Shown here one piece after another: positions 1 to 7,428 of a stretch of DNA of 16,409 bases. The stretch comes from Thermoplasmatota archaeon. GTDB taxonomy: Archaea > Thermoplasmatota > E2 > DHVEG-1. Under the pieces are notes generated by a model. The model was not told the origin of the DNA, ran no database searches, and saw only the letters and a list, made by a program, of their open reading frames with translations. The stretch lies in contig JAFGFQ010000004.1 of the NCBI GenBank assembly GCA_016930995.1, positions 1 through 16,409 on the forward strand, given 5' to 3'. The position numbers and the translations under genes were made by a program. Position 1 is the stretch's first letter, and each line of letters opens with the position of its first letter.

Positions 1-680
1 GGTCCAAAGACGATTTCAAAAATAGCAACATTTCCTGATAAATAATAAATAATTACTTTAATAGAAAAAAAAGATAAATGGTCATACTCAAAACACCAGG
101 TGTAATCGGGTCCCACCCCTACGACGGTTTCCTGCAGTACGTCGTTGAAGTAGAACTCTACTTTCCCACAACCGCTTAACAAATCACAAACGGTGACAGT
201 GATGCAGATGTTTTTTCCATCCGTACTTATAGAAACAGTCGAAGGACCTGGTGGTGCTTTCTCTATTTTAAGTGAGACATTCTTCATCGATTCAATATTT
301 CCTGCGTAATCAACTGAATAAAAAGTAACATGATATTGCCCGCTTTGGGAAACAAGGATTGGCCCTGTGTAAATCCCCCCCGATGAGAGGCTACAATACG
401 TCCAGTTGACCCCTGATTCGTTATCAGTCGCATTTAAGGTCACCGTCACATTGCTGACATACCACCCACCATTCCCATTAGGAGACGGAGGATCAAACGA
501 AATCGTCGTCATCGGCGGTATGGTATCATTCTTACCTCTTGATCCAGTATCAAAAGGCTGCACATCTTTGAAATCTCTTTCTGACAAAAAACCACTCATC
601 ACAGGCGTGATAGCTGTTCCAACTAGGAGAACAAAGATACAAACAACCCAAGTTTTTCGAAAACAATTTTTTCCTCTCAT
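1..680 (-). CDS. Secreted Ig-like domain protein (partial, C-terminus beyond left edge)
   Basis: The reverse strand is open from an ATG at 680 to the window edge: 226 full codons with no stop. A basic start followed by a hydrophobic stretch (about residues 10-28, ending near ITPVMSG) looks like a signal peptide. Residues about 53-140 read as an Ig-like/OmpL47-type module: a DTIPPMTTISFDPPSPNG-like opening, WYVSNVTVTLNATDNESGV, and SVDYAGNIE near its end, the usual pattern of archaeal and bacterial surface proteins. A second beta-rich segment follows (about 145 to the edge) with several cysteines. The start is preceded by GGTAGGAAAG and, further up, a TATA box. The remaining domains, and therefore the overall function, lie outside the window. 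An extracellular or surface location is inferred from signal peptide and fold. Confidence 0.8.
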   Translation of the reverse strand, partial: MRGKNCFRKTWVVCIFVLLVGTAITPVMSGFLSERDFKDVQPFDTGSRGKNDTIPPMTTISFDPPSPNGNGGWYVSNVTVTLNATDNESGVNWTYCSLSSGGIYTGPILVSQSGQYHVTFYSVDYAGNIESMKNVSLKIEKAPPGPSTVSISTDGKNICITVTVCDLLSGCGKVEFYFNDVLQETVVGVGPDYTWCFEYDHLSFFSIKVIIYYLSGNVAIFEIVFG

Positions 681-722
681 TTCTTTCCTACCCCATTCTA
701 TCATATTTAATAGTGTTACTCT

Positions 723-735
723 CCTATAATAAAGT
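723..735 (-). promoter_or_regulatory. TATA-box promoter of the Ig-like protein gene
   Basis: Read on the minus strand, ACTTTATTATAGG contains an archaeal TATA element. Transcription would start about 25 nt downstream, near 704, giving a leader of about 24 nt that carries the GGTAGGAAAG ribosome site. Assigned by pattern and spacing only. Confidence 0.45.
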
Positions 736-807
736 ATCCTTAGTGTAACTTTGAAAAAGGGAAAATCAGTCATAAGAGTTCAAAAACCGACTCCTACGCC
801 ATGTCTC

Positions 808-2034
808 TTAGGATGCAATCCGTTTTGCTTTCTGAAAAAGAGCCTGGTTGATGGCACTAAATGCCTTCCATTCCGTCCGTGTTGAATGCAACTCGGAGTC
901 AAGTGCGTTGGAAAACAACAGCACCGCGGTATTATCTCTTGGGTAAATCGTGACAAGATCCAATGCTCCCACATACCCGCCGCTGTGGCCATAGGTCTTC
1001 TGAAAAACCTTGTTGGTGACCTGCCAGCCCAATCCATAGTTATATTTGTCCGATGGCGAGAAATGCGCTGTGTGCATCATCTCAACGGTGGACTGATTCA
1101 GGATCCGTATCCCGTTCCAGACGCCCCCATTCATATGAGCGATGATGAAATGTGAGTAATCCTCAATGGAGGTCCGCAGGGTGATCGCAGGATACAGGAT
1201 GTGAATCCCATACTGCGGGTGTCTGAAATACTTATCATTTTTGAATTCATAGGGGACTGCGACATTCTCGATCTCCACATCCCTGAGGCGAAACCCGGTA
1301 GCGTTCATCTGCAACGGCTGGAAGATATGCTCTTGGCAGTAGACGTTGAAATCCTGATGCGAGAATATCTCGACAAGGTAGGCCACAAGGGAGAAGCCGA
1401 TGTTCGCATAATAGTATGCCTCCCCAGGTTTTTCCTTGGACCATGTCGTGGAGCTGTACGCACTCCCACCAGGGGTGAGATATTCCTCAAGCCAGGGAGA
1501 GGGGAATCCTTCGACATCAGGGTCACCAGGCAGATAGGAAAGACAAATCCAGTAGAGGTTATCATCAGCAAGGCTGGAGCGGTGTGATAAGATCATCTTA
1601 ATCGTGATGGGGATATCCGGGTGATTCGGGTTCCGGAGGCTAAAGGGGAGATAGTCGTTTACATCATCATCTAAATCAAATAACCCTTGTTCATACAACT
1701 GCATCAGCGCAGTCGCAGTGACCGTCTTTGAAACAGACGCTTGGAGATATAACGTCTGTGTCGTCGCCTTTTTTTTATTTTCTCTATCGTAGTAACCGTA
1801 TGCATGGGACCAGATCATTTCATCATCATGGATGATGCAGGCTGCAAGGGAGGGTTTATGCGCGCGACGAAGAAGGATTCGTATATGCATGTTTAAGAAG
1901 ATATCAGACAGTTTCTGTTGAGTATCTTCTTTCTCATGGGTGGTTTCTGCAGAGACCTTCGTTGTGATCATCCCCTGGAGCGCCACTCCCAGAAACACGC
2001 TTACGATCATGATGCTGATCAGTTGTTTTTTCAT
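808..2034 (-). CDS. Serine beta-lactamase/penicillin-binding-protein-like hydrolase, exported
   Basis: This 408-residue protein belongs to the class C beta-lactamase/D-aminopeptidase superfamily. All three active-site motifs are present: SVSK (Ser100-Lys103, nucleophile and base), YAN (Tyr209-Asn211) and HSG (His350-Gly352). The segment after SVSK, with ALMQLYEQGLFDLDD and the ILSHRSSL box near 148-154, is typical. A hydrophobic N-terminus ending near VSAE (residues 27-30) looks like a signal peptide. A frame extension to a TTG at 2046 exists. I chose the ATG at 2034 because GGTG lies 6 nt before it and it gives a clean MKKQ signal start. In archaea these enzymes are usually esterases or peptidases of unknown substrate, so antibiotic hydrolysis should not be assumed. 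It is transcribed alone, divergently from the metacaspase-like gene. Confidence 0.9.
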   Translation of the reverse strand: MKKQLISIMIVSVFLGVALQGMITTKVSAETTHEKEDTQQKLSDIFLNMHIRILLRRAHKPSLAACIIHDDEMIWSHAYGYYDRENKKKATTQTLYLQASVSKTVTATALMQLYEQGLFDLDDDVNDYLPFSLRNPNHPDIPITIKMILSHRSSLADDNLYWICLSYLPGDPDVEGFPSPWLEEYLTPGGSAYSSTTWSKEKPGEAYYYANIGFSLVAYLVEIFSHQDFNVYCQEHIFQPLQMNATGFRLRDVEIENVAVPYEFKNDKYFRHPQYGIHILYPAITLRTSIEDYSHFIIAHMNGGVWNGIRILNQSTVEMMHTAHFSPSDKYNYGLGWQVTNKVFQKTYGHSGGYVGALDLVTIYPRDNTAVLLFSNALDSELHSTRTEWKAFSAINQALFQKAKRIAS

Positions 2035-2080
2035 AGGATACACCAACTTCCGTATTTGAGACTCATATATTTTTGTTATT

Positions 2081-2090
2081 GTATATAAAT
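2081..2090 (-). promoter_or_regulatory. TATA-box promoter of the serine hydrolase gene
   Basis: On the minus strand ATTTATATAC is preceded by a purine-rich GCGGAAATC that could be the BRE. The expected start is near 2060, leaving a leader of about 25 nt with GGTG before the ATG at 2034. Confidence 0.55.
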
Positions 2091-2180
2091 GATTTCCGCG
2101 TTATTTAAAGATATGGAATCCATACGAAGAAACAAGAATAAGGGAAAAAACCAGTAAAACAGATTCAAGAGGACAAAAGA

Positions 2181-2190
2181 GCTTTTATAT
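2181..2190 (+). promoter_or_regulatory. TATA-box promoter of the metacaspase-like gene
   Basis: GCTTTTATAT on the plus strand puts the transcript start near 2212. A second AT-rich element (TATATTA, 2201-2207) lies just downstream and could be used instead. The two divergent TATA boxes here are about 100 bp apart. Confidence 0.5.
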
Positions 2191-2238
2191 GGAGAAGTGA
2201 TATATTAGTGTAATATTGTCATGGAGGATTGGATAGAA

Positions 2239-3390
2239 ATGAAAAAGTTAATCATTTTTGTATCTCTGCTCATATGTGTATGTATGATTTTCATTTCTTT
2301 TTCATCTGCTGTAGAAGTGCAAGTATCACATACATTAAAACCAAGACAGTCATGTAATTTCAATAATTCCATATCGCGTGAGAAACCACCAACCCATGTT
2401 GTCGTCCCTGGTGATGGAGAGAAAATCTATTATGCGATCATTGCCGGTTGTTCCCGTTACCAGGATAGGAGCCACAATCTCCCACCGTTTGGGAAACCAT
2501 TTCCAGAATCGACGTTCAAATACGTCTATGATGTTTTAGTAAACACATCGAATTGGGAGAAAGACCATATTGTCTTATTGTTGAATGAAGATGCAACCAA
2601 ACAAAATATTCTGGATTCTCTTATCGATATAAGCTCACTTGTTGATGGTGATGATGTCTTTTTGTTTTCATGGAACGGCCATGGCACCCAAATCGAGGAT
2701 CTTGATGGTGATGATGGCGATGGCAAAGACGAAGCTATTTGCCCTTATGATACACAAAAAGAAGGAGGGGAAATCCTAAATGTCATCACCGATGATGAAC
2801 TTGATTCGTATTTTTCAATGATTCCTGCAGAGGGCTTGTTTCTTATGTTTGAATGCTGCATGAGTGGAGGCCTTGTTGATACGAACACCCACCATAAGTA
2901 TTCCTTTGTCGACGTAGATGAGGAGAGACGAGTGGTGGTCATGTCAACACCACCAGATAAAAAAGGCTTGGCGATGCACAAAATTGGATGGCCGATGCTC
3001 CTGCTGTATGGCATTGCTTTTTCCAATGCTTCTTGTGATACTGATAAGAATGGTTGGATTTCCGCTGAAGAAGCATTTACGTATGTTCAGACCGCCTATC
3101 CTGTTTTTGAATATGAGTTTTGGTTAACAATGATGAATAAATTTGCGATTCCTCTATCAACAGTATTTGTTTTTATATATTCGAATATTTTTTTAAAAAT
3201 GATGGGGCTGAAGCTTGGAGCAAGGTTGGTGCTTTCAACTCTTTATGCTGGCTTTGCCTTTGTTTTTTATCATCTGATGAAAAAGCAGTTAATTGTATTT
3301 TCTCTCCTTTATTTCAAAATGATGGGGGCAGAAAATGATCCAAACATGTCTGATGGCTACGTCGGTGATTTAAACATAGTTCAAATATAA
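2239..3390 (+). CDS. Metacaspase-like (C14) cysteine protease with EF-hand and C-terminal membrane segments
   Basis: From the chosen ATG the protein has 383 residues. A signal-type hydrophobic stretch (5-23) leads into a caspase fold: IYYAIIAGCSRY (63-74), catalytic His148 in SWNGHGT, an acidic loop ending DEAICPYD whose Asp171 fits the basic-P1 pocket residue of metacaspases, and catalytic Cys207 in FECCMSGG (the usual motif is D-x-C-H-S-G, so the Asp is Glu here). A complete 12-residue EF-hand loop follows (Asp267, Asp269, Asn271, Gly272, Ile274, Ser275, Glu278). Three hydrophobic segments (about 302-320, 328-346, 350-362) come next, then a polar tail. Cleavage after Arg/Lys with calcium activation is inferred from the family. 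An upstream in-frame ATG at 2221 exists, but it adds acidic MEDWIE before the signal sequence, while GGAGG and GGAT precede 2239. The gene is AT-rich compared with the transporter genes. Confidence 0.85.
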   Translation: MKKLIIFVSLLICVCMIFISFSSAVEVQVSHTLKPRQSCNFNNSISREKPPTHVVVPGDGEKIYYAIIAGCSRYQDRSHNLPPFGKPFPESTFKYVYDVLVNTSNWEKDHIVLLLNEDATKQNILDSLIDISSLVDGDDVFLFSWNGHGTQIEDLDGDDGDGKDEAICPYDTQKEGGEILNVITDDELDSYFSMIPAEGLFLMFECCMSGGLVDTNTHHKYSFVDVDEERRVVVMSTPPDKKGLAMHKIGWPMLLLYGIAFSNASCDTDKNGWISAEEAFTYVQTAYPVFEYEFWLTMMNKFAIPLSTVFVFIYSNIFLKMMGLKLGARLVLSTLYAGFAFVFYHLMKKQLIVFSLLYFKMMGAENDPNMSDGYVGDLNIVQI

Positions 3391-3467
3391 TGATATTTAA
3401 AGAATCATCCTTCCTTGTTTTCACTTATTGTCTGTATCATTATTACCAACACGAACATCAAAAGTAG

Positions 3468-3474
3468 TTTTTTT
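3468..3474 (+). terminator. Possible T-tract terminator of the metacaspase-like gene
   Basis: Seven consecutive T residues lie 78 nt after the stop codon, at the very end of the convergent lipoprotein gene. Archaeal termination often needs only such a T-tract. No stem-loop is evident. Confidence 0.3.
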
Positions 3475-4279
3475 ATTCCTCGTAATACGGTAATGCAAGG
3501 GCGATGGAAAGTTCAGCGTAGTTGCTTGGGTCATCGACGGCCTCAAAGCGGATGGTGGAGCCGCGGTCGATGATGAAATAATCATAATAACTAGGGGTCG
3601 CCTCCCCGTACATCATGGTGGAGAGCGTGACAATCGTCTCGCCGGGATCTCCCTGGTTAGGGCACAATGACCAGGAGCGGGAGAACTCTTCGACCGGATC
3701 AAAACACCGGGTGGTCCCAGAACCGGTCACGTACTGAACATGCCAGGGTACTGCAGAGGTCACACGAACTGTTGTTGACACTTCGCAGGGCGCGTCGAAG
3801 CAGATGCTTCCTTTGACCAGGACGTCATTGGGACTGACGTTGATACGTGCCTCAAGGACATTCAGAGAAACCGGAACACAGCATTGATTGCCACCAAGGT
3901 CCACGGCGCAGACCGTGAAGGTTTTTTCCCCGGCGATACCAGGAGTGCCTTCTAAGAGGCCGTTTGGATGCAGGACCAAGCCGATCGGGGGAAACCCGCT
4001 GCCTGATTCTAGCTGGAAATGATACGGGTTGCTTCCACCAGCCGGGTTCGTCGAGGGGTTGGCATCAGAGCCGCAGAGGTCGTTCTCATCCAGGCAGTCT
4101 GGTTTGCAGAACGAATAACGGTAGAATTCCCCGACCCGGGCGTCTGGAAGTGGGGTTGCGACCGTGAATTGCAGCGGGCTGGACGTGTCCGGGGACTGGT
4201 CTTGTTGCTGCATGCATCCACTCAGGAATAGAATTCCGAAGAGTACGATGATTCCGATTGGGAACACATTGGTCCTCAT
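3473..4279 (-). CDS. Lipoprotein with putative-Ig (He_PIG) domain
   Basis: The 268-residue protein starts with MRTN, a hydrophobic run and a lipobox LSGC, so Cys22 is the probable lipid-modified residue, followed by a Gln/Ser-rich linker. Residues about 40-142 match the putative-Ig/cadherin-like pattern: LPDARVGEFYRYSF, then IGLVLHPNGLLEGTPGIAG and FTVCAVDLGGNQCC. This fold occurs in secreted adhesion and binding proteins. The remaining 125 residues form a second beta-rich region I do not recognise. Cysteines at 58, 62, 69, 124, 133 and 134 suggest disulfides outside the cell. The ATG at 4279 is preceded by GAGGAT at good spacing. It is encoded alone, convergent with the metacaspase-like gene. 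No enzymatic motif is visible; a surface binding role is inferred. Confidence 0.75.
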   Translation of the reverse strand: MRTNVFPIGIIVLFGILFLSGCMQQQDQSPDTSSPLQFTVATPLPDARVGEFYRYSFCKPDCLDENDLCGSDANPSTNPAGGSNPYHFQLESGSGFPPIGLVLHPNGLLEGTPGIAGEKTFTVCAVDLGGNQCCVPVSLNVLEARINVSPNDVLVKGSICFDAPCEVSTTVRVTSAVPWHVQYVTGSGTTRCFDPVEEFSRSWSLCPNQGDPGETIVTLSTMMYGEATPSYYDYFIIDRGSTIRFEAVDDPSNYAELSIALALPYYEE

Positions 4280-4310
4280 CTAAGAGATCCTCTTCATGTG
4301 GAATCTTTGC

Positions 4311-4322
4311 CTATCATAAAAG
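4311..4322 (-). promoter_or_regulatory. TATA-box promoter of the lipoprotein gene
   Basis: CTTTTATGATAG on the minus strand predicts a start near 4291, giving a leader of about 12 nt that contains the GAGGAT ribosome site. Confidence 0.45.
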
Positions 4323-4420
4323 CGTTTGTTTTTTCCTTCTTTGTAAAAAAAAGATATTTCAAGAGAGGCGGGTGTCAGCTTCCCATATAAAATATTCTTA
4401 TTTGCTTTATATGAAGTATG

Positions 4421-4834
4421 TCAATGTGATTTTGCACTTACAATAAAATCGAGGATATGCCGCTGACCATCCGGGAATAATTTGTATGATGGTGTTTCCC
4501 CTAGTTCAAATCGTTTGTATCTCGCACAGTGTTTAGCATTTGATTGTGATAAACAATACGTAGTTGTGGTAGAGACAAGGAACTTGTACACCTTGTCTTC
4601 ACTAAAAATTTTCTGAATGAGCTGTGGTGCATTATCATGAAATATCTTAGAACATCTATCCAGATATTTACAGTTAAAATCAGCAGTACATACCGTGTAC
4701 AGGAGACATTGAGAAAAATTATCTGTGTCACATAAATCATACGATTGATACCGTGCAAATTCTTTATATTTTTTAATACACTCCCGAGTTAGATCGACAA
4801 AGAATGGACAAGTCACGCGTGCACCAAGTAGCAT
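4421..4834 (-). CDS. Small nine-cysteine protein, possible metal or Fe-S binding
   Basis: This 137-residue protein has no signal peptide, so it is probably cytoplasmic. Cysteines are at 9, 19, 35, 43, 49, 55, 61, 94 and 103. It opens with a CPFF box. Near the C-terminus, Y-C94-x8-C103-ARY, then ELGETP and LFPDGQ, resembles a Cys/CARY module I recall in small bacterial and archaeal proteins and at the ends of sensor proteins; I cannot verify that family here. The cysteine clusters suggest a bound metal or Fe-S centre, which is inference. The ATG at 4834 lies close to the predicted transcript start, so the mRNA may be nearly leaderless. It diverges from the anion-transporter operon across a 126-bp gap that holds a perfect palindrome. 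A sensor or regulator for the transporter operon is one possibility, but no DNA-binding fold is visible. Confidence 0.65.
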   Translation of the reverse strand: MLLGARVTCPFFVDLTRECIKKYKEFARYQSYDLCDTDNFSQCLLYTVCTADFNCKYLDRCSKIFHDNAPQLIQKIFSEDKVYKFLVSTTTTYCLSQSNAKHCARYKRFELGETPSYKLFPDGQRHILDFIVSAKSH

Positions 4835-4850
4835 TAATCAGATGCATTGC

Positions 4851-4865
4851 TTAAAAGATTTATGG
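4851..4865 (-). promoter_or_regulatory. Probable TATA region of the nine-cysteine protein gene
   Basis: On the minus strand this reads CCATAAATCTTTTAA. Either half could act as the TATA element, and both place the start at or within a few nt of the ATG at 4834. Confidence 0.35.
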
Positions 4866-4875
4866 TGTACTCGTA

Positions 4876-4891
4876 TCATGACCGGTCATGA
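4876..4891. promoter_or_regulatory. Perfect 16-bp palindrome, candidate operator in the divergent promoter region
   Basis: TCATGACCGGTCATGA is identical on both strands. It lies between two divergent genes, about 10 bp upstream of the minus-strand TATA region and about 24 bp upstream of the plus-strand TATA box. The position suits a dimeric regulator acting on both promoters. The regulator is not identified. Confidence 0.5.
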
Positions 4892-4914
4892 AAAAAAGAT
4901 GGGGGTGTCGAAAA

Positions 4915-4924
4915 CTATTTAGAT
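4915..4924 (+). promoter_or_regulatory. TATA-box promoter of the transporter-Usp operon
   Basis: TATTTAGATA on the plus strand places the transcript start near 4945. This leaves a short leader with GAGGT 6 nt before the GTG start at 4961. Confidence 0.4.
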
Positions 4925-4960
4925 AAAAACTCTATCAATTGTGTGTTGTGAGGTTGCCTT

Positions 4961-6394
4961 GTGGGATTGACGAATCGATTAAAGATACGAAAGGACCGGA
5001 TGTCCCATAGACGCAGTGCCTTGATTCTTATGATTCTCCTCTGCATCATGGTGGCCGCGTATTTTCTCCCGACCCCTGACGGGTTATCACGGAACGGGCA
5101 GGTGATGATCGGCATCATGCTCATCGGGGCGGTCCTGTGGATCACCGAGCTTATCCCGTTGGCCGCGACCGGGATTCTGATCATCATCATCCAACCGATC
5201 CTGGGAACGCTTCCTGCGGAGGAGGTGTTCAGCTCGTTTGGGAACCAAGCGATCTTCTTCCTCATCGGGGCGTTCATCCTTGCGGCTGCGGTTGAGAAAT
5301 ACGGGCTGCATCGGCGTCTTGCGCTACGGCTGCTAGGGTTTTTTGTCAAAAAACCACGGTTACTAAGCCTGGGGATCATGGCTTCCTGCACGCTGTCGTC
5401 GTTCATCATGCCAGAGCATGGGGTCGCTGCCTTGTTCCTGCCAATCGTGACTTCAATCCTCCTGGTGATGAAACTACCACCTGGGCAGAGTAACTTTGGA
5501 AAGATCTGTATGCTGTCGGTGGCGTACGGCTGCTCCATTGGAAGCCTAGGGACCCTAGTGGGAGGAGCCCGGAACCCGCTAACGATTACGTTGCTAGCGG
5601 CGCAGAATCCACCAATAACAGTGACGTTTCTGGACTGGATGGTGTATGCCATGCCGGTCGTCTTCATCGCGTTTCCCCTGGTCTGGCTGGTGTTGAACCT
5701 GTCGTTTCCCATTGAGGTGACCAGTGTAGAGAACGTCAGAGCAGATCTGCAGAAACAACGGGCGCAGATCGGCAGGTTCTCCGGTTCGGAGCTGCTGGTC
5801 ATCGGGATTGTGCTGCTGACGATCATCCTGTGGATGTTCTTCAGCTATCCTCCGTATTTTGGTCTGGCGGTCATCGCATTGACCGGGAGTTTGTTGTTGT
5901 TCTTCACCAAGCGGATCACCTGGGCGGATGTGCAGGTACGGGTCCCCTGGGGCATCATCCTGTTGTACGGTGGGGCGATCACGCTAGGCATCGGGATCCA
6001 GAAGACCGGAGCGGGTGCGTGGATCGCGTATCAGATCTTTGAGGCTGCGGGGAACCACACCTACCTGGTAATCCTGGTGTTGATTGTCTTGACGATTCTG
6101 TTAACAGAGTTCATGTCCAACATCGCCGCGGTGGCAATCCTCTTACCGATTGGTCTGAGTATCTCCGCGGAGATCCCAGGAGTAAGCCCATTGCTGGCGG
6201 CGATGATCATCGCGCTGTCCGGGGGTCTTGCGTTCATGCTGGTGATCTCTACCCCGGGGAATGCGATTGCGTACTCCTCTGGGTATTTCTCCACCCGGGA
6301 CCTGTTTCGTGCTGGGGTCCTTGCGAATCTCTGCTGCATTGGGATCATCTTCCTTGTGGCAGTGCTGTACTGGAAAGGGGTGTTAGGGTTATGA
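4961..6394 (+). CDS. DASS/SLC13-family anion transporter with variant signature motif
   Basis: A 477-residue polytopic membrane protein with the architecture of the divalent anion:sodium symporter (SLC13) family. Visible features are an N-terminal ALWITELIPLAATGI block (57-72), SFGNQAIFFLIGAFILA (92-108), a GSLGTLVGGARNPL hairpin (193-206), TEFMSNIAAVAILLPI (382-397) and TPGNAIAYSSGY towards the end. The two SNT signatures that hold sodium and carboxylate in characterised members are altered: aligned on the following LPI, the first is PEH (151-153) and the second is SNI (386-388). Substrate and coupling ion therefore cannot be assumed; dicarboxylates, sulfate and other anions occur in the family. 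The GTG start has GAGGT 6 nt upstream. An ATG at 5000 (preceded by AAAGGA) would remove 13 polar residues and is the main alternative. It lies 31 nt upstream of the Usp gene, presumably in one transcript. Confidence 0.85.
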   Translation: MGLTNRLKIRKDRMSHRRSALILMILLCIMVAAYFLPTPDGLSRNGQVMIGIMLIGAVLWITELIPLAATGILIIIIQPILGTLPAEEVFSSFGNQAIFFLIGAFILAAAVEKYGLHRRLALRLLGFFVKKPRLLSLGIMASCTLSSFIMPEHGVAALFLPIVTSILLVMKLPPGQSNFGKICMLSVAYGCSIGSLGTLVGGARNPLTITLLAAQNPPITVTFLDWMVYAMPVVFIAFPLVWLVLNLSFPIEVTSVENVRADLQKQRAQIGRFSGSELLVIGIVLLTIILWMFFSYPPYFGLAVIALTGSLLLFFTKRITWADVQVRVPWGIILLYGGAITLGIGIQKTGAGAWIAYQIFEAAGNHTYLVILVLIVLTILLTEFMSNIAAVAILLPIGLSISAEIPGVSPLLAAMIIALSGGLAFMLVISTPGNAIAYSSGYFSTRDLFRAGVLANLCCIGIIFLVAVLYWKGVLGL

Positions 6395-6425
6395 GACACC
6401 ATACTTCCTTGCAGGGGGACTGGTG

Positions 6426-7283
6426 ATGTTCCAGAAGATCCTTGTGCCGATCTCCTCAGAGTTTTTCCCCCCCTCGGTGTTTCAGACGGCGGCGATGCTT
6501 GCGCAGGCGACGAAGGGGACGGTTTCGTCTGTGTATGTGGTCGAGGAGGGGATCACCGCGGAGGTGGAACGGTTCTCAGATACATATTTGTCGGATTATG
6601 ACCGCCGGGAGACGGAGCGGGAGCTGCGCCGGGAGCATCAGTGTCAGGCGGAACAAGTGGTCTTTGAGGATGCAACTGCGTTTTTCCAGAAACGAGACAT
6701 CGGGTTTACCACCAAGTGTCAGGAGGGAGGCTTTCTCGAGGTGATCAAAACGCAGGTGACCAGCGGACCGTATGACCTAGTGGTCGTCGGCTTTGAGAAA
6801 GAACATCTGTTTGAATACCGGCTGCTGTCTGAGGTGTCTGCACCGCTCTGGGTGGAGAAAGGTAACCTGAAGCAGTCGATCCTTGGGATCTGTTCGAACC
6901 TTGCTCCCAACGTGCAGGTGCCGTTGGTGAGTCTGCGGCTGGCATCATTGCTTGAATGGCCACTACAGATGGTCTATATCATCGACACGGAGGATACGGT
7001 TACGGTCGATGAGAAAGCGGTACGCAAGGAACGCCGCTCATTAGCTGAGCTTCAAGCCCGAGCAGAGGAGTTTGTCCGTCTATTGAAGACGCAGGGGGTC
7101 AGCGTGGAGGTAGCCCGAGGGGGGTTTGAGCGGGAGGCGTTGCGCGTGGCAGGCAGGATTGAGCCTGGGGTGATAATCATCGGCCGGGAGCAGAAACAAC
7201 GAGGCCGATTAGGGCTGCCGATGCGGGAGAGTAAGAAAAAGGTACTACAGCATTGTAAAAGCTCCGTGTTGTTTTTGAAGTGA
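6426..7283 (+). CDS. Tandem universal stress protein (UspA)-like protein
   Basis: The 285-residue protein has two Usp-type domains. The first begins FQKILVPI and contains VSSVYVVEE and a DLVVVGFEKEHLF strand-loop near residue 125. The second (about 148-285) has LGICSNLA, LQMVYIIDTED and ends GVIIIGREQ with a VLFLK C-terminus. The ATP-binding signature of Usp proteins (G-x2-G-x9-G-S/T) is not recognisable in either domain; the second has basic GREQKQRGRLGLPMRES in its place. Nucleotide binding is therefore doubtful. Many secondary transporters are paired or fused with Usp domains that modulate transport, and the 31-nt gap after the DASS gene points to such a role (inference). A GTG at 6423 adds one residue; I prefer the ATG at 6426, with AGGGGG 8 nt before it. 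Confidence 0.8.
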   Translation: MFQKILVPISSEFFPPSVFQTAAMLAQATKGTVSSVYVVEEGITAEVERFSDTYLSDYDRRETERELRREHQCQAEQVVFEDATAFFQKRDIGFTTKCQEGGFLEVIKTQVTSGPYDLVVVGFEKEHLFEYRLLSEVSAPLWVEKGNLKQSILGICSNLAPNVQVPLVSLRLASLLEWPLQMVYIIDTEDTVTVDEKAVRKERRSLAELQARAEEFVRLLKTQGVSVEVARGGFEREALRVAGRIEPGVIIIGREQKQRGRLGLPMRESKKKVLQHCKSSVLFLK

Positions 7284-7388
7284 AAATACAATCATATTTT
7301 TTGAATGTAGTATACAGAGTATATCTCATCAATAATGAAGGATAATACGGAATCTTTTCTTCATTCGTCCAATTTTCTCCGGAGAAGC

Positions 7389-7395
7389 TTTATAT
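7389..7395 (+). promoter_or_regulatory. TATA-box promoter of the C25 protease gene
   Basis: TTTATAT within GAAGCTTTATATCG predicts a start near 7417, about 12 nt before the ATG, with GGGAT in the leader. The 145-bp gap after the Usp gene also has T-rich stretches near 7294 that could end the upstream transcript. Confidence 0.5.
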
Positions 7396-7428
7396 CGTAT
7401 TTTCTCCTTAAACTTCCAGGGATATCCT

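Noticed and set aside
808..1587. Several 85-128-codon frames on both strands over the serine hydrolase
   Set aside because: They are shadows of the gene with SxxK, YAN and HSG motifs.
3391..3472. Possible small RNA between the metacaspase-like and lipoprotein genes
   Set aside because: The region is only about 80 bp of AT-rich DNA between convergent stops, with no stable stem. A T-tract terminator explains it better.
4915..5826. 303-codon open frame antisense to the transporter gene
   Set aside because: It is Arg/Ser/Met-rich without a recognisable domain and lies opposite a clear SLC13 protein. It is a shadow of that gene's GC-rich codon use.
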